In this document: piece by piece, positions 57,532 through 64,000 of the stretch
How the letters are laid out: the number at the start of each line of letters is the position of its first letter
Position numbering within the stretch: the first letter of the stretch is position 1
Source of the DNA: Pseudomonadota bacterium
Lineage (GTDB): Bacteria; Pseudomonadota; Gammaproteobacteria; Xanthomonadales; SZUA-38
Length of the DNA stretch: 64,000 nt
Direction of reading: 5' to 3'
NCBI GenBank assembly: GCA_039033415.1
Contig: JBCCCR010000033.1
Coordinates: forward strand, 16,407-80,406
The notes under the pieces: model-generated
Told to the model about the DNA's origin: nothing
Databases searched by the model: none
Seen by the model: only the letters and a program-made list of their open reading frames with translations
Translations under genes and position numbers: made by a program

Positions 57532-59109
57532 TTAGTGGGTGGCGCTCGAGATCGTGCAGTTGCGCCCGGCGCTCTTCGCGGCGTAGAGCGACACGTCAGC
57601 CTTTTCGACGAGGTCGGAGATCGATTGACCTGGCTCAAGCTCGGCGATGCCCACCGAGATGGTGACCTGTACCCGCTTATCGCGAAACGCAAACGGGCAG
57701 TTGCCGATCGCCTCGCGGATCTTCTCGGCGACGGGTACCGCCTTTTCCAAGGGCGTTTCGACCAGGAGGATCACAAACTCTTCGCCGCCGTAGCGGCAGA
57801 CAAAGTCGGATTTGCGAAGGTTGCCGGCGATCAGTGCGCCAACCTCAACGATCACGGTGTCGCCCGCCTTGTGGCCGTAGCGATCGTTGACCAGTTTAAA
57901 GTGATCGATGTCGGCGACGGCCAGCGACAGCTTGTTGCCGTAACGCACCGCGCGCTCAAACTCCTGCTGCGCGCGCTCCAGAAAGCCTGATCGATTGGGC
58001 AGCCCGGTGAGCGGGTCCAGCTGCGTTTTGACACGCAGATGGCTGATTTCGTTGTAAAGCTCGTTGCATTCAGCGTGCGCTTCGCCGAGCTTGTCCTGAA
58101 GAAGGCCGATGCTCGCTTCAAACTTCTTGTGCCGGATGGCTTCCACCTCGTTAAACGTATTGAGCGTGCCGGTCATCTGATCGACCTCACTCTCAACCGC
58201 CTGCTGGAGCTGGCGCAGGTTGGTGGAGCTCGCGATCTTTCCTCGGATACTCTCAGCGCCGCGAGACAGTTCTTCCTGCAGGCGTGTGCGCTCGGCGTAG
58301 GCATCTTGTTCGTCGCCTACGCTGCTCTTGATGCTGGCCTCCAGCTCGTCGAACTGCCCGGCCATTTGCTGCACAAATTCTTCGAAGCGCTTCTGCTCAG
58401 TGCGTCGGATCTCGCCAGCCAGCTCAGCCACCGATTCCAAAATGTCTGGCATCGAGTCGAAGACCAGGGTTTCGGCGAGCTGTTTGCGCAGCGCGTTGAC
58501 CTGCTCGACCTGCACCTCGTCACTCTCGAGATGATTCACCAGGACCAGCAGCGTATTGCGCATGTGCTCAAGCGCTTCGGCGGTGGCTTCAGAATCCGCG
58601 GCCGCCTGTCCGGTGTCCCCGGCCGGCTGGCCCTTTTTGCCGTCACTCGGCGCAAGGCGGGCCTGGAGGGCACCCTGCAACGTCTCGTGGTATTCCTTCA
58701 GAAACTTCTGAAAGTCGCAGCGATCGTTCCGCAGCGAGTTAGCAAGGCTCTTGCGCTTGCGGCGAAGCTGCCAGCCGGGCTTCAGCAGGTCGATAACGTG
58801 CAGCAGGCGATGACCGATGTTGGCATTGTCGGCGCGGGTGCGTTTGGTTTTGGCGTCGATGGCCAAAATGCCTTTTGAAACCTCGGCGACCAGGGCTTCC
58901 ACCACCGGTGCGCTGGTGGTGTTGCGCATCTTTTTGCGCAGCATACCCAGCTGGGCGTCGAGCTCGTCGTCGATGCCCGACGCTGCATGGCTCATGCGAA
59001 TGATGCCGTTGCGAAGCTGTTCAACCAGCTGCTCCTGGCCACGTTCCGAGGCCTCAGCCTGAGAAGGTCTAGGGGAACTGCTGGGTGAGGTAGCGGTATT
59101 CACAGCCAT
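57532..59109 (-). CDS. diguanylate cyclase with long coiled-coil N-terminus
   Basis: A 525-residue protein: helical, coiled-coil-prone region (about 20-345, with no known sensor domain), then an intact GGDEF domain with active site CRYGGEEF and an inhibitory I-site RKSD five residues before it. So an active, product-inhibited c-di-GMP synthase is expected. It lies 24 bp after pomB, so it is probably co-expressed with the stators, where its product could act on motor speed. Confidence 0.92.
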   Translation of the reverse strand: MAVNTATSPSSSPRPSQAEASERGQEQLVEQLRNGIIRMSHAASGIDDELDAQLGMLRKKMRNTTSAPVVEALVAEVSKGILAIDAKTKRTRADNANIGHRLLHVIDLLKPGWQLRRKRKSLANSLRNDRCDFQKFLKEYHETLQGALQARLAPSDGKKGQPAGDTGQAAADSEATAEALEHMRNTLLVLVNHLESDEVQVEQVNALRKQLAETLVFDSMPDILESVAELAGEIRRTEQKRFEEFVQQMAGQFDELEASIKSSVGDEQDAYAERTRLQEELSRGAESIRGKIASSTNLRQLQQAVESEVDQMTGTLNTFNEVEAIRHKKFEASIGLLQDKLGEAHAECNELYNEISHLRVKTQLDPLTGLPNRSGFLERAQQEFERAVRYGNKLSLAVADIDHFKLVNDRYGHKAGDTVIVEVGALIAGNLRKSDFVCRYGGEEFVILLVETPLEKAVPVAEKIREAIGNCPFAFRDKRVQVTISVGIAELEPGQSISDLVEKADVSLYAAKSAGRNCTISSATH

Positions 59110-59133
59110 CTTGTTGTCTCGCTTTTCACAGGT

Positions 59134-60126
59134 TTACTGCGCTCTGTTGGTCAGATCCCGAGCTGGCGGTTCGGGGATTTCGGGCTTCATTTCTTTCATA
59201 TCGGCCGGTGGCTCAGATTTCTGAAGCATTTCGCCGACATTTGTCACATTCTTTGTCGGCAGCACCAGGGAAACCTCAACCCGCCGGTTGGTGGCGCGAT
59301 TTTCGGCGGTGTCGTTAGGGACAATTGGCCGCGTGTCGGCGAACCCGCGAATCTGGAGCCGATCGGCGGCAAGCGCGGCTTCGTCGGTCATGTAGCGAAC
59401 AAACGCGGCGGCTCGAGCCGAGGAAAGCTCCCAGTTCGACGGATAGCGCGCGGTCTTGATCGGAACATCGTCGGTGTGGCCCGCGACCACCACCTCGCCC
59501 TCGGTAACCTTCAGCGTCTCGGTCATCTTTTCGAGGACCGGCAAAAACTGTTCGCTCAGCGTGGCACTGCCCGACTCAAACGAACCCTTTTCCCGCACGC
59601 GAATGGCCACGCGCTCAGGCGTGGCGACAACTTCGATCATGCCTAGCTCAATTTCTTCGTTCAGGGCTTTGGCGATCATCTTCGCGGCCTCGAGGATGGA
59701 CGGATCGATCGGCGGCTTGTCGGTGGGATCTTCGACCGGCTGGTCAGGCTTCTCCGTTGGGTCCGCCGTTTCCTCAGCCTTCCCCTTGAATTCGGAGTCG
59801 CTGAAGTCGAGGTTCTGCTTGTTCTGGTCGGTGGTTTCCTGCTGGAGGACGATGGTAAAGGTTTGGGTTGGCTTACCTGGACTGAACTCCTGGGCAATAA
59901 TGCTCGTGCCTTTGGGGATTTCTTTGCTTTTGATCTGACGCTGGACACCGAAGGCTTCGCTCATCGAGCCGGCAACCTGCTTGTACTTTTTGATTTCCAT
60001 TTCCGAAAACGACAGCAGGAGCACAAAAAAGCACATGAGTAGCGCCATAAGGTCGGCAAAAGTTGCTAGCCAACCGCCGCCTTCGCCGCCGTCCTCTTCT
60101 ACGCCAGCGTCGAGATCGTCACTCAT
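59134..60126 (-). CDS. pomB: flagellar stator protein PomB/MotB (sodium type)
   Basis: A 330-residue stator: short cytosolic tail, single helix with the ion-binding Asp in TFADLMALLMCFFVLLLSFSEM (about 22-42), a plug/linker (AGSMSEAFGVQ, PKGTSIIAQEF, acidic Pro-rich part), and an OmpA-like peptidoglycan-binding domain (about 200-300, VAGHTDDVPI, NWELSSARA, NRRVEVSLV). The helix and linker text closely match Vibrio PomB. Overlaps pomA by one base (TGATG). Confidence 0.92.
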   Translation of the reverse strand: MSDDLDAGVEEDGGEGGGWLATFADLMALLMCFFVLLLSFSEMEIKKYKQVAGSMSEAFGVQRQIKSKEIPKGTSIIAQEFSPGKPTQTFTIVLQQETTDQNKQNLDFSDSEFKGKAEETADPTEKPDQPVEDPTDKPPIDPSILEAAKMIAKALNEEIELGMIEVVATPERVAIRVREKGSFESGSATLSEQFLPVLEKMTETLKVTEGEVVVAGHTDDVPIKTARYPSNWELSSARAAAFVRYMTDEAALAADRLQIRGFADTRPIVPNDTAENRATNRRVEVSLVLPTKNVTNVGEMLQKSEPPADMKEMKPEIPEPPARDLTNRAQ

Positions 60127-60893
60127 CAGGCGTCAGCCGTGGAGTACGCGTCGCGCTTATCCTGAGGCAAGTAGTTGATCAGCAGCTGCTCCAACACCTT
60201 GGGATGGGTGCCGCTTTGAATGCCCTGAATCGATTCGAGGATCAGCTTTTTGTTGAGCGATTCCTCGCGGCTGCGCAGCTTCAGTTTTTCGGCGATCGGA
60301 ATGGCGATGGCGTTAGCGACCACCGCGCCATAGAGGGTGGTAAGCAGGGCCACCGCCATGGCCGGGCCAATGGTCTTTGGATCTTCCATGGTGCTCAGCA
60401 TCTGGACCAGGCCGATCAGTGTCCCGATCATGCCCATGGCTGGCGCCACCTCACCGGTGGCGGTAAATGTATTGGCGCCCGTGGTCTGGTGCTGGATCGT
60501 CAGGCTGATGTCGTTGGACAGGCAGTGCTTGATGACGTCCGTATCCTGCCCATCGATACACATGTTGATGCCCTTGGCAAAGAAGGGATGGGAAATGGGC
60601 TTATCCTCAATCGCCAGGATGCCGTCCTTGCGAACGATGGTGGCAAGCTCCACGGCTTCATGAATCAGATCTTCCGGCGACTGTCCTTTGTGCAGGAACG
60701 CGCCGACAGCGACCTTGAACGAACCCAGAAACTGGGCCAACGTGATCCGCGACAGCACCACCATCAACGTACCGCCGATGACAATCAGCAGTGACGGCGC
60801 ATTGATAAAGCCCAGCGCATTTCCGCCAATCAGGACGGCGCCAGTGATAATGCCGAACGCGCCCAACAATCCGAGTAGGGTTGCTATATCCAT
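60126..60893 (-). CDS. pomA: flagellar stator protein PomA/MotA (sodium type)
   Basis: A 255-residue stator with four membrane helices: MDIATLLGLLGAFGIITGAVLIGG, SLLIVIGGTLMVVL, VAPAMGMIGTLIGLVQMLS, and PAMAVALLTTLYGAVVANAIAIPIA. The closest match I recall is Vibrio PomA (same length and MDxATLLGL start), so sodium coupling is likely. A sigma-28-type promoter lies about 50 bp upstream. Confidence 0.93.
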   Translation of the reverse strand: MDIATLLGLLGAFGIITGAVLIGGNALGFINAPSLLIVIGGTLMVVLSRITLAQFLGSFKVAVGAFLHKGQSPEDLIHEAVELATIVRKDGILAIEDKPISHPFFAKGINMCIDGQDTDVIKHCLSNDISLTIQHQTTGANTFTATGEVAPAMGMIGTLIGLVQMLSTMEDPKTIGPAMAVALLTTLYGAVVANAIAIPIAEKLKLRSREESLNKKLILESIQGIQSGTHPKVLEQLLINYLPQDKRDAYSTADA

Positions 60894-60944
60894 AAAGCTG
60901 TCTTTTGCCTGACTAACGCACCACGGGATGGATGCTCAGACTAG

Positions 60945-60971
60945 CTATCGACCGATCGGCAAAAACATTTA
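60945..60971 (-). promoter_or_regulatory. sigma-28 (FliA) promoter upstream of pomA
   Basis: On the minus strand TAAATGTT, 11-bp spacer, GTCGATAG: 6 of 8 in each box against TAAAGTTT-N11-GCCGATAA, with exact spacing. It ends about 50 bp before the pomA ATG, so stators (and probably the diguanylate cyclase) would be late flagellar genes. The rest of the 209-bp gap 60,894-61,102 holds no gene. Confidence 0.6.
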
Positions 60972-61102
60972 GCCCGAAGGCGCGGTTTGGAACAGCTTGG
61001 AGCGGGGATTTTTGGCGCGCGAAGGTTGGGCAGGGCACCCTGCGCCACGCCGACTGCGCCGGCCTGGGTTGAGGGACTCGAGAAGTCGCGCGAGGCGGGG
61101 AA

Positions 61103-61540
61103 TCAGGCGTCGGCGGCCTGAGCCAGGTTTCGGTCGATGCCGGCCCCTTTTCGGTGCAGCAGCGACAGCAGATGCGCTTCGCTCGGATTGAGCTTGCCCC
61201 GCTGGACCAGCGCGTTGAGGCTGCGTCCCTCCGACAGCAGGTTCTTTGCGTCTTCGAGGGCTTCTTTGCCGTCATGTCGGGTTTCCAGGAGCGCCACGCG
61301 GCTCTCCAGCGAAGTCTGGCGCTGACGCTGGTCCATGGACTGGCCCAGATGGCCTTTCACCACGCCGGAGATGTCCTTCAGGTCCTGGCGGCAACGCTGC
61401 CCGTCAGCTTTGATCAAGCGCAGCTCCGTTAGATGATCGCGCTGCTGGTCGCGGCTGCTGCGGACCACAACCCAGGCCGTGACCAGGGCGCAGATGGCCA
61501 GGAGCAACGCGGCTGCGGAGACGATGGTCGGATCGATCAT
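61103..61540 (-). CDS. DUF2802 membrane protein of the flagellar cluster
   Basis: A 145-residue protein: N-terminal helix (about 7-27, VSAAALLLAICALVTAWVVV), a coiled-coil (about 30-95), and the DUF2802 C-terminal block EDAKNLLSEGRSLNALVQRGKLNPSEAHLLSLLHRK. DUF2802 genes are found among flagellar/chemotaxis genes; role unknown. Its start overlaps the fliA stop in ATGA. Confidence 0.85.
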   Translation of the reverse strand: MIDPTIVSAAALLLAICALVTAWVVVRSSRDQQRDHLTELRLIKADGQRCRQDLKDISGVVKGHLGQSMDQRQRQTSLESRVALLETRHDGKEALEDAKNLLSEGRSLNALVQRGKLNPSEAHLLSLLHRKGAGIDRNLAQAADA

Positions 61541-62313
61541 GCCGGTATTGCCCCTTTAGGAATCATTTCGGGGTCGAGGCGCGAACGCATCCGCGCCAGG
61601 ATCTGGCCATGAATCTGGCAAACGCGGGACTCGCTAACGCCGAGGATCTGGCCGATCTCTTTCAGGTTGCACTCCTGATCGTAGTAAAGCGCCAATACCA
61701 TTTGCTCCCGAGGCGGCAACGTTTCGATGACGCTCGCCAGGTATTCGCTGAACGCGCCGGCTTCCACATGGTGCTCAGGGTCATCATGCTCTTCCGCCGC
61801 GCTGCCGATGCTGTCACCCCGCTGCTCCAAGAGCGCATCCCAGCTGAAAACAGAAAAGGACACCGAGTCCTGAAGCAGGTTTCGATAGTCCTCAGAACTC
61901 ATACCCATGCCGGCAGCAACGTCAGCCTCGCTGGCTTCGCGTCCCGTTTCACCCTCAATCTTCCGGATCACCTCTGACATCTCCCGGATCTTGCGGCGCG
62001 TTGAGCGCGGCGACCAGTCATAGCGGCGGAGTTCATCGAGCATCGCTCCGCGAATGCGAATACTGGCGTAGGTCGCAAAGCTGGCGCCGTGGCTGGGATC
62101 GAAGCGCTGCGCTGACTCGAGCAGGCCGATTGCGCCCGCCTGAATCAGGTCGTCCATGTCGACGGTGGGCGGGACTCTGGCCGCCAGATGCAGGGCGATC
62201 TTTTTGATCAGTCCCGTGTGCTCTTCGATCAGAATCTGCGGGTGTGCGCATTCTGGCTGCGCGTATGCGGCTAATCCGTTAATGGCTCTGCTCTCCCTTG
62301 TTGTGACCGGCAT
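61537..62313 (-). CDS. fliA: RNA polymerase sigma factor FliA (sigma-28)
   Basis: A 258-residue sigma-28: region 2 VDMDDLIQAGAIGLLESAQRFDPSHGASFATYASIRIRGAMLDELRRYDW (read in pieces), region 3, and region 4 LPPREQMVLALYYDQECNLKEIGQILGVSESRVCQIHGQ. It transcribes late flagellar genes. ATG 62313 gives a 35-base overlap with flhG but has no ribosome site; AAGGGAG lies inside it, upstream of an in-frame ATT at 62283. Confidence 0.95.
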   Translation of the reverse strand: MPVTTRESRAINGLAAYAQPECAHPQILIEEHTGLIKKIALHLAARVPPTVDMDDLIQAGAIGLLESAQRFDPSHGASFATYASIRIRGAMLDELRRYDWSPRSTRRKIREMSEVIRKIEGETGREASEADVAAGMGMSSEDYRNLLQDSVSFSVFSWDALLEQRGDSIGSAAEEHDDPEHHVEAGAFSEYLASVIETLPPREQMVLALYYDQECNLKEIGQILGVSESRVCQIHGQILARMRSRLDPEMIPKGAIPA

Positions 62314-63178
62314 CCGGTTCGGTCTTTAGCAGCCGCTGAAAAAACGGGCTGTTTTGGGTTTGTTCACTTTCCGGCCAGCGGCGCACGGCTTCGCCAAGCT
62401 TGCGGAACGCGCTCGCTGCCGGGCTTCCCGGGTAGCGCTCCACGACGGCCCGCTGCTGCTCGACGGCGCGCCGAACCATGGGGTCTTCGGGAATGCCACC
62501 CACGTAGCGTGGGGACACATTCAGGAAGCGCTCGCAGGCAACCGCCAGCTTGGAATACATCGTCAGGCCGTCCTGGCTCGACTCGTTTCGATTGCTGAGA
62601 ATATGAAATCGCTGCATGCCCTCATCCCGATTGAGGACCTTCATCAGGGCGTAGGCGTCGGTGATCGACGCAGGCTCGTTGCAGGCGACGATCAACAGCT
62701 CATCGCAGCCGCTGGCCATGAAGATCACGCTGTCCGAGATGCCGGCAGCCATGTCCACCAGCAGGTAGTCGATCTCTCCGGCAAGGGCCGCGAAATTGCG
62801 GCTCAATGTCTCGTGCTGGGCTTGGGTCAGGGCCATCATCTGCCGGGCCCCGGAGGTTGCCGGCACGATTTGAATCCCGGCGGGACCGGACACGAGGATC
62901 TCCTCGAGCGTCCGCTGCTTATTCAGGACGTGGGACAGGTCAAACGTCGGCTGCAGTCCGAGCAGGACGTCAACGTTCGCGAGGCCCAGGTCAGCGTCAA
63001 GAATCATTACGCGCTTATCGGCGCCGGCAAGATCCAGCGCCAGGTTAATGCAGGTGTTGGTTTTGCCGACCCCACCTTTGCCGCTAGCGATACCGATGAC
63101 CTTGACCGGGCTGGCGTCCATGAACTGCTCCAGTTGTCCGCTGCTGGCGGTATTGCTTTGAGCCTGTCGACTAAGCAC
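62279..63178 (-). CDS. flhG: flagellar number regulator FlhG (FleN), MinD-like ATPase
   Basis: A 299-residue ParA/MinD ATPase: deviant Walker A GKGGVGKTNTCINLAL (about 33-48), Walker A' DADLGLANVDVLLGL, Walker B LLVDMAAGI. It limits polar flagellum number and works against FlhF. It has an N-terminal tail (SSGQLEQFMDASP) with the DQAxxLR-like position poorly conserved. Overlaps flhF by 8 bases. Confidence 0.95.
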   Translation of the reverse strand: MLSRQAQSNTASSGQLEQFMDASPVKVIGIASGKGGVGKTNTCINLALDLAGADKRVMILDADLGLANVDVLLGLQPTFDLSHVLNKQRTLEEILVSGPAGIQIVPATSGARQMMALTQAQHETLSRNFAALAGEIDYLLVDMAAGISDSVIFMASGCDELLIVACNEPASITDAYALMKVLNRDEGMQRFHILSNRNESSQDGLTMYSKLAVACERFLNVSPRYVGGIPEDPMVRRAVEQQRAVVERYPGSPAASAFRKLGEAVRRWPESEQTQNSPFFQRLLKTEPDAGHNKGEQSH

Positions 63179-64000
63179 TGGCCTGCTCCCGGGTTTGTGT
63201 GGCGATCAGCTTGCGGGTGGCGGGGGATAGCGCGCCCGCGGCGAGCTGCGCGGCCCGTGCCGGGCGCAGATCTTCGGGAATTCGAGGTCCAGTGGACAGG
63301 TAGGACACCGCGATGCGGCGTTCCACCAGCGTGCTGATCAGCGGTCCGACATGTTCGAGCTGTTCAGCGTGGCTGAGGATGACGCCCTTGGGGTCCAGCA
63401 GGCTGAAGCGGGTGAGTGCCTGATTGAATATTGCCGGCGCCAGTGCCGCGGACAGCACCAAGTGGGGCCGCAGGCTGCTGATCTGTGCGTAGGCCTTCAG
63501 CTGCTCGATGCCTCGCTCTCCGTGAATCGAGATTCCCGGGCTGTCGACCAGCACCAGCGACTTATCCGAATGGTGTTCGAGCTGCTCCCGCAGCTGGCCG
63601 CTGGAGCGGGCGATGCTCAGAGGGACCTGCAGCAGCTGAGCGATGCGCTCGAGCTGGGCGCACGCGCCGATTTTCGTGCAGTCGGTGGTAATCAGCGCAA
63701 TTTGATCGGCCCCATGGGCCAACAGGTAACGGGTGGCAAGCTTGGCGATGGCGGCGGTTTTCCCCATGCCCTGGGGGCCGGCCAGCAAAATGCGCCCGCC
63801 TTGATTCAGAATATTGTTGTTGGTCACGGGGATCTTGCGGGCCAGGCGAACCAGCACCTCGTGCCAGGTTGCCCGTATGCCGCCTTCCTCAAGGTTCTTG
63901 AGCAGACTCTCGCTGACGCTCCGGCTGATACCGCAGCTGGTTAGATACCCGGAACAGGCGGCGGCAATCGGCTCACGCTGAGCTAGATCTCGACCGGCCA
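63171..64000 (-). CDS. flhF: flagellar GTPase FlhF (5' end outside window)
   Basis: The C-terminal about 276 residues of an SRP-type GTPase: G1 AGPQGMGKTAAIAKLA, ALITTDCTKIGACAQLERIAQLL, G3 LVLVDSPGI, and a final G-domain segment. The frame is open to the window edge. It recruits the flagellum to the cell pole. The G4 position reads LSHAEQLEHVG in place of the usual TKLDE, as in diverged FlhF. Confidence 0.93.
   Translation of the reverse strand, partial: AGRDLAQREPIAAACSGYLTSCGISRSVSESLLKNLEEGGIRATWHEVLVRLARKIPVTNNNILNQGGRILLAGPQGMGKTAAIAKLATRYLLAHGADQIALITTDCTKIGACAQLERIAQLLQVPLSIARSSGQLREQLEHHSDKSLVLVDSPGISIHGERGIEQLKAYAQISSLRPHLVLSAALAPAIFNQALTRFSLLDPKGVILSHAEQLEHVGPLISTLVERRIAVSYLSTGPRIPEDLRPARAAQLAAGALSPATRKLIATQTREQASA

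Overview
This 64 kb window is high-GC chromosomal DNA from a gammaproteobacterium, most likely of the Xanthomonadales (Lysobacterales) or a nearby marine lineage. Three things point there: a FimX-type degenerate GGDEF/EAL protein, the regulatory PTS cluster with HPr kinase (hprK-rapZ-EIIA-HPr-EI-mgtE) attached to the rpoN/lpt/kds operon, and a polar-flagellum block (flhF-flhG-fliA) with PomA/PomB-like stators. The PomAB-like stator, a DASS/SLC13 symporter and a CaCA exchanger suggest a sodium-rich habitat. No rRNA, tRNA, CRISPR array or prophage was seen, and almost all of the window is densely packed core genome.

Layout. 1-2.5 kb: partial fimX-like gene and epmB (minus). 2.7-10.4 kb: plus-strand chain efp-epmA-mtaD-ubiG-mupP-rmuC-(squalene-synthase-like)-(SMC-like ATPase). 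10.4-13.5 kb: M23 peptidase, tsaB, mgtE. 13.6-25.4 kb: long minus-strand block kdsD-kdsC-lptC-lptA-lptB-rpoN-hpf-ptsN // hprK-rapZ-EIIA-HPr-EI with yrbG at its head. It is interrupted at 17,942-18,487 by a 546-bp element with perfect 17-bp terminal inverted repeats. 25.6-27.2 kb: ibaG-murA. 27.2-33.4 kb: purM-purN-DUF3108 (minus), and DUF2066-CDP-alcohol transferase-perM-hda (plus). 33.4-35.6 kb: amgK-murU and a phosphatase lipoprotein (minus). 35.6-37.5 kb: adhC and a LolA-like periplasmic protein. 37.5-43.3 kb: SUF iron-sulfur operon (Rrf2 regulator, sufBCDS, degenerate sufU). 43.4-47.4 kb: SLC13 transporter, fadH, DUF4870. 47.4-52 kb: ABC exporter, ECF sigma/anti-sigma pair, xseA. 52.2-55.7 kb: guaB-guaA-tadA. 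55.7-64 kb: hybrid histidine kinase, diguanylate cyclase, pomB-pomA, DUF2802, fliA, flhG, partial flhF (all minus).

Functional themes. Peptidoglycan recycling is represented by mupP, amgK and murU, which together with murA supply UDP-MurNAc. EF-P and both of its lysylation enzymes are together. LPS Kdo synthesis and Lpt transport sit with sigma-54 and nitrogen/HPr-type PTS regulators. Cyclic-di-GMP and two-component genes lie directly beside the flagellar stators.

The most unusual object is the 17,942-18,487 element. It has terminal inverted repeats ending in TA, nested palindromes, and three copies of a roughly 50-nt hairpin module whose stems differ in sequence but stay complementary (compensated changes). 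It looks like a non-autonomous TA-targeting element inserted between ptsN and hprK. Removing it with one TA restores a ptsN TAA stop and a short junction to hprK. Other points of interest are a chain of two 5-codon micro-ORFs leading into guaA, a SufU homologue lacking two of the three family cysteines, and a possible non-canonical ATT start for fliA.
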